A stretch of DNA of 64,000 nt from Stenotrophomonas maltophilia (lineage in GTDB: Bacteria; Pseudomonadota; Gammaproteobacteria; Xanthomonadales; Xanthomonadaceae): positions 26,354 through 90,353 of the forward strand of contig NZ_SRHZ01000028.1 in assembly GCF_004684085.1 (NCBI RefSeq). The letters run 5' to 3'. The notes beneath the pieces were generated by a model that was given only the letters and a program-made list of their open reading frames with translations, was not told the DNA's origin and did not search any database. The position numbers were made by a program, and so were the translations under genes. Positions 39,358 to 48,278 of the stretch are shown here, piece by piece (position 1 is the stretch's first letter; the number at the start of each line of letters is the position of its first letter).

Positions 39358-40236
39358 TTACAGGGCTTCCAGCTGCTTGCGCAGCGCGGCCAGCTGCGCG
39401 CGCAGGGTGTCGTTCTCGCGGGTCAGCGCGACCACGCGGCGGCGCAGTGCCGGTGCGTCCTCGCCCAGCTGCTCCAGTGCCGACAGCACTTCGGCGTCGC
39501 GGCTGGCGATCTCGTCCTCATCCGGTTCCTCGAAGTCCATCTCGGCCGCTTCCGGCTTCGGTGCGCGCGGCTTGCGCTTGGAATCACGCACGCGCTTGGC
39601 GGCCTGCTTCAGCTCGTCCTTGCCGCCGGCGGCGGCGGCGCGCTGCTCGTCTTCCGGCAGGTCGGCCACGGCCGCAGCGGCGCTGATCGAGATCACGCCG
39701 GCCTTCACCGCTTCCACCACCTCGGCCGCAGCCTGGGCGTGGATGCGCTCGATCATGCCGACCTGGCTGGTGCTCAGCTTGGCTTCGCGGGCCAGCTCAG
39801 CGCGGCTGATCTTCGGCGCCGCTTCCCACGGCGGGCTGTCCTCACCGGCGTCCTCGGCGACGTCGGCGGTGCCATCGCTCTCGCGCTGCAGCTGCGCCTG
39901 CTCCACCTGCTTGCGGGCCGCCAGGATGTCGCGCTTGCGCAGTGCCAGCACGCCGCGCTGGAAATCGGACACGCTGCGGCGGCCCAGGTGCTGCTCGATC
40001 ATCCACAGGTGCACGTCTTCCATGCTCTGGAAGCGGGTGTTCTGCACCGTGTTGAACGTCAGGCCGTGCTTCTGGCAGATGCCGAAGCGGTTGTGGCCAT
40101 CGACCAGTACATCGCCCCACAGCACCAGCGCATCGCGGCACCCTTCGGCCAGGATGCTGCGCTCCAGCGCGTCGTGTTCGTCCGCAGTCAGCGGGTCGAT
40201 GTAGGCCTTGAGTTCTTCTTTGACGACGATATCCAT
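39358..40236 (-). CDS. ParB-like nuclease-domain protein
   Basis: Protein of 292 aa. The N-terminal ParB-like domain shows ALVLWGDVLVDGHNRFGICQKHG (residues about 38-60), the fold that in ParB binds CTP or acts as nuclease. A helix-turn-helix-like stretch follows (AELAREAKLSTSQVGMIERI, about 148-167). The centre is basic (KRVRDSKRKPRAPKP) and the C-terminus is a coiled coil (ALRRRVVALTRENDTLRAQLAALRKQLEAL). No ParA gene or parS site is seen. ATG 40236 is preferred to a GTG two codons earlier. Chromosomal relatives are known in xanthomonads; function unknown. Confidence 0.75.
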   Translation of the reverse strand: MDIVVKEELKAYIDPLTADEHDALERSILAEGCRDALVLWGDVLVDGHNRFGICQKHGLTFNTVQNTRFQSMEDVHLWMIEQHLGRRSVSDFQRGVLALRKRDILAARKQVEQAQLQRESDGTADVAEDAGEDSPPWEAAPKISRAELAREAKLSTSQVGMIERIHAQAAAEVVEAVKAGVISISAAAAVADLPEDEQRAAAAGGKDELKQAAKRVRDSKRKPRAPKPEAAEMDFEEPDEDEIASRDAEVLSALEQLGEDAPALRRRVVALTRENDTLRAQLAALRKQLEAL

Positions 40237-40299
40237 GGGCACGGCAACGAGCAGGAGCGGAACCGACCATTGTACCCGCTCGACGCCGCCGGTCCGGGC

Positions 40300-41652
40300 T
40301 CAGGCGGTGGCCCGGATCATCTCGCCCAGGGTGCCGGTGATCTGGTCGATCTGTGCCTTGTCCACGATCAGCGGCGGCGACAGCGCGATGATGTCGCCGG
40401 TACAGCGCACCAGCAGCTGGCCGTCGTGGAAGCAGCGCCGGAACACCTCGTAGCCACGGCTGCCGGGGGCATCGCGGCGCGGCGCCAGCTCGACCGCACC
40501 GACCAACCCGAAGTTGCGGATGTCGATCACGTTGGGCAGGCCCTGCAGCGCATGCAGCCGTTCCTGCCAGTAGTCGCCCAGCTCGATGGCACGCTCGAAC
40601 AGGCGTTCCTCGGCGTAGACGTCCAGCGTCGCCAACGCTGCGGCGCAGGCCAGCGGATGGCCGGAATGGGTGTAGCCATGGAACAGCTCGATGGCCTGCG
40701 GCGGCGCCTGCATCAGGCCCGCATGCACGGCATCGGCCACCAGCACGCCGCCCAGTGGCACCGCGCCGTTGCTGACCGCCTTGGCGAAGGTCAGCAGGTC
40801 CGGGGTGACCCCGAAACGTTGCGCGGCGAACGGCATGCCGACCCGGCCAAAGCCGGTGATGACCTCGTCGAACACCAACAGGATGCCGTGCTGGTCGCAC
40901 AGCTCGCGCAGGCGCTGCAGGTAGCCGGGCGCGGGCAGGATCACCCCGGCGGAACCGGCAATGGGTTCGACGAACACCGCTGCGATGGTGGAGGCGTCGT
41001 GCAGCGCGATCAGCCGTTCCAGGTCGTCGGCCAGTTCCGCGCCCTGGCGTGGCAGGCCCTTGCTGAACGCATTGCGTTGCAGGTCCAGGGTGTGCCGCAG
41101 GTAGTCCACGCCGCCCAGCTGCAGACCGAACGGCTTGCGGTTGTTGGGCAGCCCACCCAGCGCCATGCCGCCGAAGCCGACCCCGTGGTACGCCTTCTCG
41201 CGGCTGATGAAACGGGTGCGCTGGCCCTCGCCGCGCTGGCGGTGGTAGGCCAGCACGATCTTCATCGCGGTATCCACCGCCTCGGAACCGGAGCTGGTGA
41301 AGAACACATGGTTCAGCGGGCCCGGCGCCAGCGCGGCCAGTCGCTGCGCCAGTGCGAAGGCCGGCGGTGAGCCCATCTGGAAGGCCGGCGAATAGTCGAG
41401 CGTGCGTGCCTGCTCGACGATGGCCTCGACGATGCGCGGGCGGGCGTGGCCGGCGTTGCAGCACCACAGGCCGGCGGTGCCGTCGAGGATCTGGCGGCCA
41501 TCGACGTCCTCGTAGTGCATGCCTTCAGCGCGTACCAGCATGCGCGGCGCGGCCTTGTACTGGCGGTTGGCGGTGAACGGCATCCAATACGCGTCCAGTG
41601 ACTCGGGGCGCTGGGTGGCCAGGTCGTGCAGGTCGCTTTCGGGACGCTTCAT
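40300..41652 (-). CDS. Class III aminotransferase, SpuC/omega-amino acid:pyruvate type
   Basis: PLP enzyme (450 aa) that transfers an omega-amino group to pyruvate. Motifs are YWMPFTANRQYKAAPRMLVRAEG, FFTSSGSEAVDTAMKI, VFVEPIAGSAGVILP, LLVFDEVITGFGRVG and the PLP lysine in LLTFAKAVSNGAVPLGG. Relatives include SpuC (putrescine-pyruvate) and beta-alanine-pyruvate aminotransferases. ATG 41652 has GGAG 7 bases upstream. It is divergent from a PuuC-like aldehyde dehydrogenase, fitting oxidation of the 4-aminobutanal it would form. Exact substrate not decided by sequence. Confidence 0.88.
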   Translation of the reverse strand: MKRPESDLHDLATQRPESLDAYWMPFTANRQYKAAPRMLVRAEGMHYEDVDGRQILDGTAGLWCCNAGHARPRIVEAIVEQARTLDYSPAFQMGSPPAFALAQRLAALAPGPLNHVFFTSSGSEAVDTAMKIVLAYHRQRGEGQRTRFISREKAYHGVGFGGMALGGLPNNRKPFGLQLGGVDYLRHTLDLQRNAFSKGLPRQGAELADDLERLIALHDASTIAAVFVEPIAGSAGVILPAPGYLQRLRELCDQHGILLVFDEVITGFGRVGMPFAAQRFGVTPDLLTFAKAVSNGAVPLGGVLVADAVHAGLMQAPPQAIELFHGYTHSGHPLACAAALATLDVYAEERLFERAIELGDYWQERLHALQGLPNVIDIRNFGLVGAVELAPRRDAPGSRGYEVFRRCFHDGQLLVRCTGDIIALSPPLIVDKAQIDQITGTLGEMIRATA

Positions 41653-41753
41653 GCCAGCTCCATCGGGTCCGATGCGATGAATGTAGCGCAGCCGCGTCAC
41701 GGCGGAGTCGCGGCGGCTATCCGCCGGGCATGATCCGGTGCCGCCAGAGCACG

Positions 41754-41778
41754 GTAGCGCCGGGCCATGCCCGGCGGG
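41754..41778. repeat. GTAG/SMAG hairpin in the spuC-puuC divergent region
   Basis: GTAGCGCCGGGC-CAT-GCCCGGCGGGC. It lies between the two divergent starts, so it is transcribed as leader or lies near the promoter of one. Confidence 0.8.
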
Positions 41779-41854
41779 CACGTCGCATCGCTGATCACGG
41801 TCGGGTCGCGGCCGCATCGGTATAACCAAGGCTCGTTGATCGTAGGAGCTTCCC

Positions 41855-43351
41855 ATGGCCGATTTCCCCCACCGCAGCCACTGGCAGGCGCTGGCCCTCC
41901 AGCTGTCGATGCCCGGCCAGGCCTTCATCGATGGCCGCTATGTCGATGCCGCCAGCGGCGCCCGCTTCGACTGCATCAGCCCGATCGATGGTCGCGTGCT
42001 GGGGGCGGTCGCCGACTGCGACGCGCAGGACGTCGAGCGCGCGGTGCGGGCGGCGCGGCGTGCCTTCGAGGCCGGCCGCTGGTCGCAGGTCAGTCCGGCC
42101 CATCGCAAACGCGTGCTGCTGGCGCTGGCGGCATTGGTCGAAGCGCACGCCGATGAGCTGGCCCTGCTGGAAACCCTGGACATGGGCAAGCCGGTGCGTG
42201 ACGCGCGGCGCATCGACCTGCCCGGCGTGGTGCGCTGCCTGACCTGGACCGCGGAAGCCGTGGACAAGCTGTACGGTGAGATCGCACCGACTGGCCCGCA
42301 TGAGCTGGGGTTGGTCACGCGCGAGGCCGCTGGCGTGGTGGCCGCCATCGTGCCGTGGAATTTCCCGCTGCTGATGGCCTGCTGGAAGATCGCACCGGCG
42401 CTAGCGATGGGCAATTCGGTGGTGCTCAAGCCCTCCGAGCGATCGCCCTTGAGCGCGCTGCGGCTGGCAGCACTCGCTGCCGAAGCGGGGTTGCCGGACG
42501 GCGTTCTGAACGTGCTGCCGGGTCACGGTGCACGCGTTGGCGAACCGCTGGCCCTGCACATGGACGTGGACGTGCTGGCCTTCACCGGTTCCACCGCCAC
42601 CGGCGCGAAGCTGCTGGAGTATTCCGGGCGATCCAACCTTAAGCGGGTCTGGCTGGAATGCGGTGGCAAGAGCCCGCATGTGGTGTTCGCCGATGCGCCC
42701 GACCTCGACGCGGCCGCGAAGGCCGTGGCACAGGGCATCTTCTTCAATCAGGGCGAAGTCTGTACCGCTGGCTCGCGACTGCTGGTACAGCGTTCGATCC
42801 GCGAGGACTTCGTGCACCAGGTAATCGCCTACGGCCAGCGCATGCAACCGCAGCACCCGCTGGAGGCGGATGCGCCGATGGGCGCACTGGTGGATGCCGC
42901 GCACGTGGACAAGGTGCTGGCCGATATCGCGCGGGCCGAAGGCGAGGGTGCCCGCCTGTTGCTGGGTGGTCGTCGCGCCGAGGTGGAGGCAGGTGGTTGC
43001 TACGTGCAACCCACCGTGTTCGACCAGGTGCGGCCCGATCACGCACTGGCACGTGAGGAGGTGTTTGGGCCGGTGCTGGCCGTACTTGGTTTCGACGACG
43101 AAGCCGAAGCGGTGCGCCTGGCCAATGACAGCCGCTACGGCCTGGCCGCGGGTCTGTGGACGCGCGATCTCGGCCGCGCCCACCGTGTCGCGCGCCAGCT
43201 GCGTGCTGGCAGCGTATGGGTGAACGGCTGGGATGGTGGCGACATGACCGCACCGTTTGGTGGTTACAAGCAGTCCGGCAATGGGCGGGATAAATCCTTG
43301 CATGCGTTCGACAAGTACAGCGAGATCAAGGCCACCTGGATCCAGTTGTAA
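41855..43351 (+). CDS. puuC: Aldehyde dehydrogenase, PuuC (gamma-Glu-gamma-aminobutyraldehyde) type
   Basis: NAD(P)-dependent aldehyde dehydrogenase (498 aa). Motifs are IVPWNFPLLMACWKIAPALAMGN, VLAFTGSTATG, the catalytic Glu in VWLECGGKSPHVVF and the catalytic Cys in FFNQGEVCTAGSRLL. Overall layout matches PuuC, which oxidises gamma-glutamyl-gamma-aminobutyraldehyde or 4-aminobutanal in putrescine breakdown. ATG 41855 has TAGGAG upstream. It is divergent from the SpuC-like aminotransferase. Confidence 0.88.
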   Translation: MADFPHRSHWQALALQLSMPGQAFIDGRYVDAASGARFDCISPIDGRVLGAVADCDAQDVERAVRAARRAFEAGRWSQVSPAHRKRVLLALAALVEAHADELALLETLDMGKPVRDARRIDLPGVVRCLTWTAEAVDKLYGEIAPTGPHELGLVTREAAGVVAAIVPWNFPLLMACWKIAPALAMGNSVVLKPSERSPLSALRLAALAAEAGLPDGVLNVLPGHGARVGEPLALHMDVDVLAFTGSTATGAKLLEYSGRSNLKRVWLECGGKSPHVVFADAPDLDAAAKAVAQGIFFNQGEVCTAGSRLLVQRSIREDFVHQVIAYGQRMQPQHPLEADAPMGALVDAAHVDKVLADIARAEGEGARLLLGGRRAEVEAGGCYVQPTVFDQVRPDHALAREEVFGPVLAVLGFDDEAEAVRLANDSRYGLAAGLWTRDLGRAHRVARQLRAGSVWVNGWDGGDMTAPFGGYKQSGNGRDKSLHAFDKYSEIKATWIQL

Positions 43352-43384
43352 CCACGCGCCTGCCAGACGACTTCGCGCTGTACC

Positions 43385-43409
43385 GTAGAGCCGAGCATAG
43401 GCTCGGCTC
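43385..43409. repeat. GTAG/SMAG hairpin after puuC
   Basis: GTAGAGCCGAGC-ATAG-GCTCGGCTC between the convergent puuC and the interrupted gene. Confidence 0.75.
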
Positions 43410-43425
43410 CACAAAGGCGCGGCCA

Positions 43426-44082
43426 CTAACGGCAGCGGGCACTCACCTGCAGCACTGCTGCACGCAGCACGTCGCGATCGGCTTCTTCGACCGCGTTCTG
43501 GAAATAGTCCATGTCCTGCCGACCCAGCTCGCACGGGTCGACCATGTACCCGGGCGGCCACAAGCCCAGCAGCTGCGCCACCCCATGCACGATCTGCTCG
43601 GGGCTCATCTGCCGGCGGATGCGGAAGTAATTGCGGCGCGGCGCGAATGCAGGGTGCACCTCGCGGCGACCGATCAGACGGGGCGCGACGCCCGCTGCAC
43701 TGATGCCGTCGCCGCCGTCGATGCTGCCCGCGGGCAGATCCAGAACCAGTGGCACCGTTGCAGGCGGCTCCTCCGCGCTGGGCCTGCTGGCATGGGTAGG
43801 CGAAAGCGGGGTCGGGCGTGGCGCTGTCGATGCGGCTGGACGCGCCACCGATGCGGAGGGCGGCGCCGGGTGTGGTTGAACCGCCACGGGTTGCTACGGC
43901 TGCAACCAACGCAATGAAATCCTGGCACCGTCGTCGCTGCGCAGCGTGATCCTGCCACTGCCCAGCAGCCACAGTGCCATCCACCCATGCACCAGCAGCA
44001 CCACCAGCCACGCCGCCATGCGCGGCAGTTTCGACGAATCGGACCACGACAACGTGACTGCAGCCATCGGCAAAGCATCCAT
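43426..44082 (-). pseudogene. TonB-like membrane-anchored protein interrupted by an in-frame amber codon
   Basis: A single frame encodes an N-terminal membrane anchor (MDALPMAAVTLSWSD, helix MAAWLVVLLVHGWMALWLL) that runs to SLRWLQP and stops at TAG (43894-43896). The same frame continues at once with QPVAVQPHPAPPSASVARP, a Pro/Ala linker and a C-terminal domain of about 100 aa containing ISAAGVAPRLIGRREVHPAFA and three Cys. A single C-to-T change in a Gln codon (CAG) explains the stop. The N-anchor plus Pro-rich linker resembles TonB or TonB-like proteins, but I do not recognise the C-terminal domain. Re-initiation at GTG 43887 would give a soluble fragment without the anchor. Confidence 0.7.
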
Positions 44083-44214
44083 GCAGGGACCGGTGGCGCA
44101 GCCTAGCGGGTGGCCGGAAAAATTCCGTTGGCAACGGTGTCGGCTGAAACCATCGCCCCGTGCGGCCACCGGCCCGTGGCAGAATCGGGCGATCCGCCGT
44201 TACCCGTGTTGCCG

Positions 44215-45516
44215 ATGTCGACGATCACCGCTGCTGCGTCGCCCGTGAATTCCCCCCGTCGTGTGCTGCTGGCCAGCCTGATCGGCACCACCATCGAGTT
44301 CTTCGATTTCTACATCTACGCCACGGCCGCAGTGCTGGTGTTCCCGCACCTGTTCTTCCCGGACAGCAGCGAACAGGCGGCGCTGCTGCAGTCACTGGCG
44401 ACCTTCGCGGTAGCGTTCATCGCACGCCCGGTCGGCTCGGCGGTGTTCGGTCACTTCGGTGATCGCATCGGCCGCAAGGCCACCCTGGTGGCCGCATTGT
44501 TGACCATGGGCCTGTCCACCGTGCTGATCGGCCTGCTGCCCACCCATGCCCAGATCGGGCTGTGGGCCCCCGCGCTGCTGGCGCTGTGCCGCTTCGGCCA
44601 GGGCCTGGGGCTGGGCGGTGAGTGGGGCGGGGCGGTGCTGCTGGCCACCGAGAATGCACCGCCGGGCAAGCGCGCCTGGTACGGCATGTTCCCGCAGCTG
44701 GGCGCACCGCTGGGCTTTCTGCTGTCGGCCGGCATCTTCCTCGTGCTCGGCCGCTGCCTGAGCCAGAACGACTTCCTGCAGTGGGGCTGGCGCATTCCGT
44801 TCGTGGCCAGTGCGCTGCTGGTCGGCCTTGGCCTGTGGGTGCGCCTGAACATCCACGAGACGCCCGATTTCAAGAAGGCGCTGGAGCGCAAGGCGCCGGT
44901 GCGGCTGCCGATCTGGACGGTGCTGCGTGACCACCCGGTGCCGATGCTGCTGGGCACACTGGGCGCGTTCGCCACCTTCGTGCTGTTCTACCTGATGACA
45001 GTATTCAGCCTTGGCCACGGTACCGCCGTGCTGGGCTACAGCCGCGAGCAGTTCCTGTTGATGCAGATGGCCGGTATGCTGTTCTTCGCGCTGGGCATCC
45101 CGCTGTCGGCGCGCTATGGCGACCGTTGGGGCACGCGGCGCACGATGATCGTTGCCAGCGTGCTGATCATTGGCTTCGGCGTGCTGTTCGCACCGCTGTT
45201 CCAACCGCACAGCCCGTGGCTGGTCACGGGCTTCCTGTGCCTGGGCCTGTTCCTGATGGGCCTGACCTACGGCCCCTGCGGCACCTTTCTGGCCGAGATC
45301 TACCCGGTGGAGGTGCGCTACACCGGCGCCTCGCTGTCATTCAACCTGGCCGGCATCCTCGGCGCGGCACCGGCGCCGTACCTGGCCACCTGGCTGGCCG
45401 AACGCTTCGGCCTGGTCGCGGTGGGCTACTACCTGTGCCTGACCGCGGTGGCGACCCTGTGCGCGCTGGTGGCACTGCACCGGCGCGCGCTGAGGCTCAA
45501 CCAAAGAAGCGCTTGA
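44215..45516 (+). CDS. MFS transporter of the metabolite:H+ symporter (MHS) family
   Basis: Inner-membrane transporter (433 aa) with 12 predicted helices. Family signs are [22 protein letters not shown] in helix 1, [14 protein letters not shown] in the 2-3 loop, [25 protein letters not shown], and [18 protein letters not shown] members carry proline, betaine, shikimate, citrate or ketoglutarate; sequence does not decide. ATG 44215 is preferred to starts that add a non-family N-terminus. Its end overlaps the convergent hemerythrin gene by 20 bases. Confidence 0.85.
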   Translation: MSTITAAASPVNSPRRVLLASLIGTTIEFFDFYIYATAAVLVFPHLFFPDSSEQAALLQSLATFAVAFIARPVGSAVFGHFGDRIGRKATLVAALLTMGLSTVLIGLLPTHAQIGLWAPALLALCRFGQGLGLGGEWGGAVLLATENAPPGKRAWYGMFPQLGAPLGFLLSAGIFLVLGRCLSQNDFLQWGWRIPFVASALLVGLGLWVRLNIHETPDFKKALERKAPVRLPIWTVLRDHPVPMLLGTLGAFATFVLFYLMTVFSLGHGTAVLGYSREQFLLMQMAGMLFFALGIPLSARYGDRWGTRRTMIVASVLIIGFGVLFAPLFQPHSPWLVTGFLCLGLFLMGLTYGPCGTFLAEIYPVEVRYTGASLSFNLAGILGAAPAPYLATWLAERFGLVAVGYYLCLTAVATLCALVALHRRALRLNQRSA

Positions 45517-45958
45517 GCGTGCGCCCCAGCCAACCGCCGCCCTGGTGTTCGCGGGCGAACTGGTTCAGGTGCGCCTTGACCTGTTCGGCATAGGCCTGGT
45601 CATCACCACGGATGTGGTTGAACAGCCAGCGCGAGAGCATGGTGCGCAGTTCGTCGCTGATGTCCTCGCCAGCCTGAAAGCGCATGCGGTATTCCGATAC
45701 CCGCTTGATGAAGACCTCATGCACGCGCTTGTGCGCGGCACAGAACGGATAGCCCGCTTCTTCCATCAGCTCCTCTTCGAACGCGAAGTGCGACATGGTG
45801 TAGTCCACCACCTCGTCGATCACTTCACCCACCGCCGCACGCTGCATGCTGGTCTGTGCCACGTGCAGGTGGTTGAGCATCTCGATGATGCGGCGGTGTT
45901 GTTGGTCGATCACATCGATGCCGATGTTCAGATCGTCCTGCCAGACCAGTAGTGCCAT
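45497..45958 (-). CDS. Bacteriohemerythrin
   Basis: Single-domain hemerythrin (153 aa) that binds O2 at a di-iron centre. All seven ligands are present: His21 (DQQHRRI), His57 and Glu61 (SHFAFEEEL), His76 and His80 (AHKRVH), His115 and Asp120 (NHIRGDD). ATG 45958 fits the family length. It lies next to a cyclic-di-GMP cyclase gene on the same strand; the two may be a redox-signalling pair, though 85 bases separate them. No signal peptide. Confidence 0.93.
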   Translation of the reverse strand: MALLVWQDDLNIGIDVIDQQHRRIIEMLNHLHVAQTSMQRAAVGEVIDEVVDYTMSHFAFEEELMEEAGYPFCAAHKRVHEVFIKRVSEYRMRFQAGEDISDELRTMLSRWLFNHIRGDDQAYAEQVKAHLNQFAREHQGGGWLGRTLKRFFG

Positions 45959-46043
45959 CCCCGGCTCCCCTTCATGCCTATGTCGGGGCCGACTGTAGAA
46001 CTGCCGCGCGCGTGCGGCGTTGATCTGGATCAAAGCAGGCCGG

Positions 46044-47402
46044 TCAGGGCAGGGCAGGCTCGCGCGGGCGCAGCGGGCTGGCCACCGTGGTGCAGCTGAC
46101 CCGGTTGCGGCCACCGGCCTTGGCCAGGTACAGCTGGCGGTCGGCTTCGGAAATCAGCCGGTGCAGTGCGTCGCGCTGCGGGCGCAGGCAGCACAGGCCG
46201 ATGCTCACGGTCATGCGCAGGGTGGCGGTACCGATGTCCACTTCCAATGCGGCAATGCGCTGGCGCAGCTCCTCGAAGTACAGCAGCGCCTCGTCCTGTT
46301 CCATGTCCGGTACCAGCAGGCAGAATTCCTCGCCGCCGAAGCGTGCGATCAGGTCCTGGCTGCGTGCATGTGCGGCCACCGCGCCGGCCACTGCCCGCAG
46401 TGCATCGTCGCCGGCTTCATGGCCATGGGTGTCATTGATGTGTTTGAAGTGGTCGATGTCGATCATCGCCACCGCCACGCACTGGCCATGCAGCTGCAGC
46501 TGCGGCAGCTGGCGCTGGCTCTGCTCCAGGAAGCAGCGGCGGTTGGGCAGGCCGGTCAGGAAGTCGCGGGTGGCCAGATCCTGCAGGGTGCCGATCAGTT
46601 CCAGCTGGTCCACGTTCTGCGAGACGCGGCAGAAGAATTCCTCGCGCGAGAACGGCTTGCGCAGGAAATCGTTGGCGCCGTTCTTCAGGAAGCGTGGGAT
46701 CAGCGAGGCATCGGTATTGCCGGAGATGCCGATCACCGCCACCTTGTCGCGCGAGCGCAGGGTACGCAGGCGGCGGGTGAACTCCACGCCCTGCATGCCG
46801 GGCATTTCCTGGTCGACCACCGCCAGGCGGATCGCCGGATGTGCCTCGATCGCGGCAAGGCCCTCGTTGCCGTCGGCCGCTTCATACACCTCATGGCCGT
46901 ACATGCGCAGCAAGGCCGCGGCATAGCCACGCGCGGACGGCGAATCGTCCACCACCAGCGCGGCGATGCGACGGTTGCGTTCCAGCCGCTGCACCAGCCA
47001 CACCAGGTAGTCGATGCTGCCGGGGGTGTTCTTTAACACATAATCGATGATCTGCTGCTGCAGCACGCGCTTGCGCAGGTCCTCGTCGTACACGCCGCTG
47101 ACCACCACCGTTGGCAGATCACGCTTGAGGAAGAACTCAACCACCGCATCGCGGTCGCCATCGGCCAGCACCAGCCCGGTCAGCACCAGGAACCAGCCGC
47201 CTCCTTCGTTGAGCAGGCGGTCGGCCTCGGCCAGGGTGGAGGCAATCACCACCGGCAATTCCAGGCGCTGCTCGATGGCCTCGCGCAGCATGCTGGTGAA
47301 GGCACGGGAGTTCTCGACCAGCAGAATCCGTTGTGGCAGGGGATCAGCCAGGTCTCCATCGACGGCGACCTGCGGCAGGACGGGCATGAGGCGGTGGCTC
47401 AC
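46044..47402 (-). CDS. REC-REC-GGDEF diguanylate cyclase with a degenerate first receiver
   Basis: Cytoplasmic response regulator (452 aa). The first receiver (about residues 24-135) starts [10 protein letters not shown] and has [11 protein letters not shown] where the phospho-Asp should be, so it cannot be phosphorylated there. The second receiver (about 146-260) is intact: [11 protein letters not shown], Asp in [11 protein letters not shown] and Lys in [11 protein letters not shown]. The GGDEF domain (about 280-440) has the GGEEF active site and an RSQD inhibitory site five residues before it. The start is GTG 47402, with ATG 47387 an alternative. It is likely activated by phosphorylation of the second receiver. 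Confidence 0.9.
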   Translation of the reverse strand: MSHRLMPVLPQVAVDGDLADPLPQRILLVENSRAFTSMLREAIEQRLELPVVIASTLAEADRLLNEGGGWFLVLTGLVLADGDRDAVVEFFLKRDLPTVVVSGVYDEDLRKRVLQQQIIDYVLKNTPGSIDYLVWLVQRLERNRRIAALVVDDSPSARGYAAALLRMYGHEVYEAADGNEGLAAIEAHPAIRLAVVDQEMPGMQGVEFTRRLRTLRSRDKVAVIGISGNTDASLIPRFLKNGANDFLRKPFSREEFFCRVSQNVDQLELIGTLQDLATRDFLTGLPNRRCFLEQSQRQLPQLQLHGQCVAVAMIDIDHFKHINDTHGHEAGDDALRAVAGAVAAHARSQDLIARFGGEEFCLLVPDMEQDEALLYFEELRQRIAALEVDIGTATLRMTVSIGLCCLRPQRDALHRLISEADRQLYLAKAGGRNRVSCTTVASPLRPREPALP

Positions 47403-47709
47403 GAAGGAGGGCTCGGCACGGATAGCGGCGGTTTCGGGCGTAACTTTAGCCGGAGCCCTCGCTTGTGGACATATCTGCCCTGCGTGGTTCGAAGCAGTGC
47501 ATTGGGTATCTTTGGGACAATTGGGCCAGGTTCGAAGGCACTCCCTTCATGGCGCTCACGGTGCGGCATGGTTATGCTGGGGCGCGTCACCCCTACTGGT
47601 GCATTGGACACGGCTGCGTCGAACGAAGGAACCCTTCAAGCGAGGTCGCGCGCCATCCAGTCGTGGGGTGGCGAAACGGAATTGCCTGGAGCTGTCTTTC
47701 CAACCATCC
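47403..47709. other. Intergenic stretch, lower GC, no gene supported
   Basis: Between the divergent starts of the REC-REC-GGDEF gene and the small secreted protein. I saw no convincing start or known repeat. Base composition shifts to lower GC within it. Confidence 0.45.
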
Positions 47710-48168
47710 ATGGGGGTGAGCGTGAGATTTTCTGAACTGCGAGTGTTGCTTCCTGCTGCTGTCCTGCTTTCTGTGTCCGCTTTCAGCGCATCAGCGTGTT
47801 GCCCCAGTGGCGACAACGGAATCCATATGGCTCGGAGCGGTCTGGGAGAATCTCTGCCGACAGCCACGAATCTGAGTTTGAACCCAAACTGGCTTGTCTA
47901 TGGGTTCGAGCGTGATGGGATCAGTTACTACCAAGTGAATGATCTCTCGGGTCAGGTCGTGCTGATCGTGGGAAATGTCGACGCCACGTTCTGGACGCTG
48001 CCGGCTGGTAAGAGTGCTGCAAAGGTGTCTTTGCCTTCGCATCGACTGAGTTTGCCCGAGAAGGTTGTCCGACGCGTGGTGTTCCAGAGTGCTCAGTTCT
48101 CGTTGGTTGTCTATGGAGAAGGTGCGAGCGCTGTATGGGTCGTCGAGTCTGTGGATACCGCAGGCTGA
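47710..48168 (+). CDS. Small secreted hypothetical protein
   Basis: A 152-aa protein I do not recognise. It begins with a likely signal peptide (LRVLLPAAVLLSVSAFSASA) followed by CCPSGDNGIHMARSGLGES. The rest is mostly beta-prone (WLVYGFERDGISYYQVND, VVLIVGNVDATFWTLPAG). Two adjacent Cys after the signal could form a disulfide or, less likely, a lipid site. ATG 47710 is used; GTG 47722 (MRFSELR) may be the true start. Base composition is lower in GC than the flanking genes. Confidence 0.65.
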   Translation: MGVSVRFSELRVLLPAAVLLSVSAFSASACCPSGDNGIHMARSGLGESLPTATNLSLNPNWLVYGFERDGISYYQVNDLSGQVVLIVGNVDATFWTLPAGKSAAKVSLPSHRLSLPEKVVRRVVFQSAQFSLVVYGEGASAVWVVESVDTAG

Positions 48169-48278
48169 GAACACTCTCGTTGGCGCCTCGATTGCGCATA
48201 TCTACGAAGCAGGAGCCGGGGAGCGGCTCCTGTCATGATCTGATCATCCGAGCCTTCGGTTCTAGTGGCTGGCGACAG

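Noticed and set aside
40300..41928. Aminotransferase starting at 41928
   Set aside because: The N-terminal 92 residues would span the SMAG hairpin and puuC upstream region; ATG 41652 has a ribosome-binding site.
43388..43409. GTAG hairpin after puuC as a true terminator
   Set aside because: No T-tract; sequence belongs to the dispersed SMAG family.
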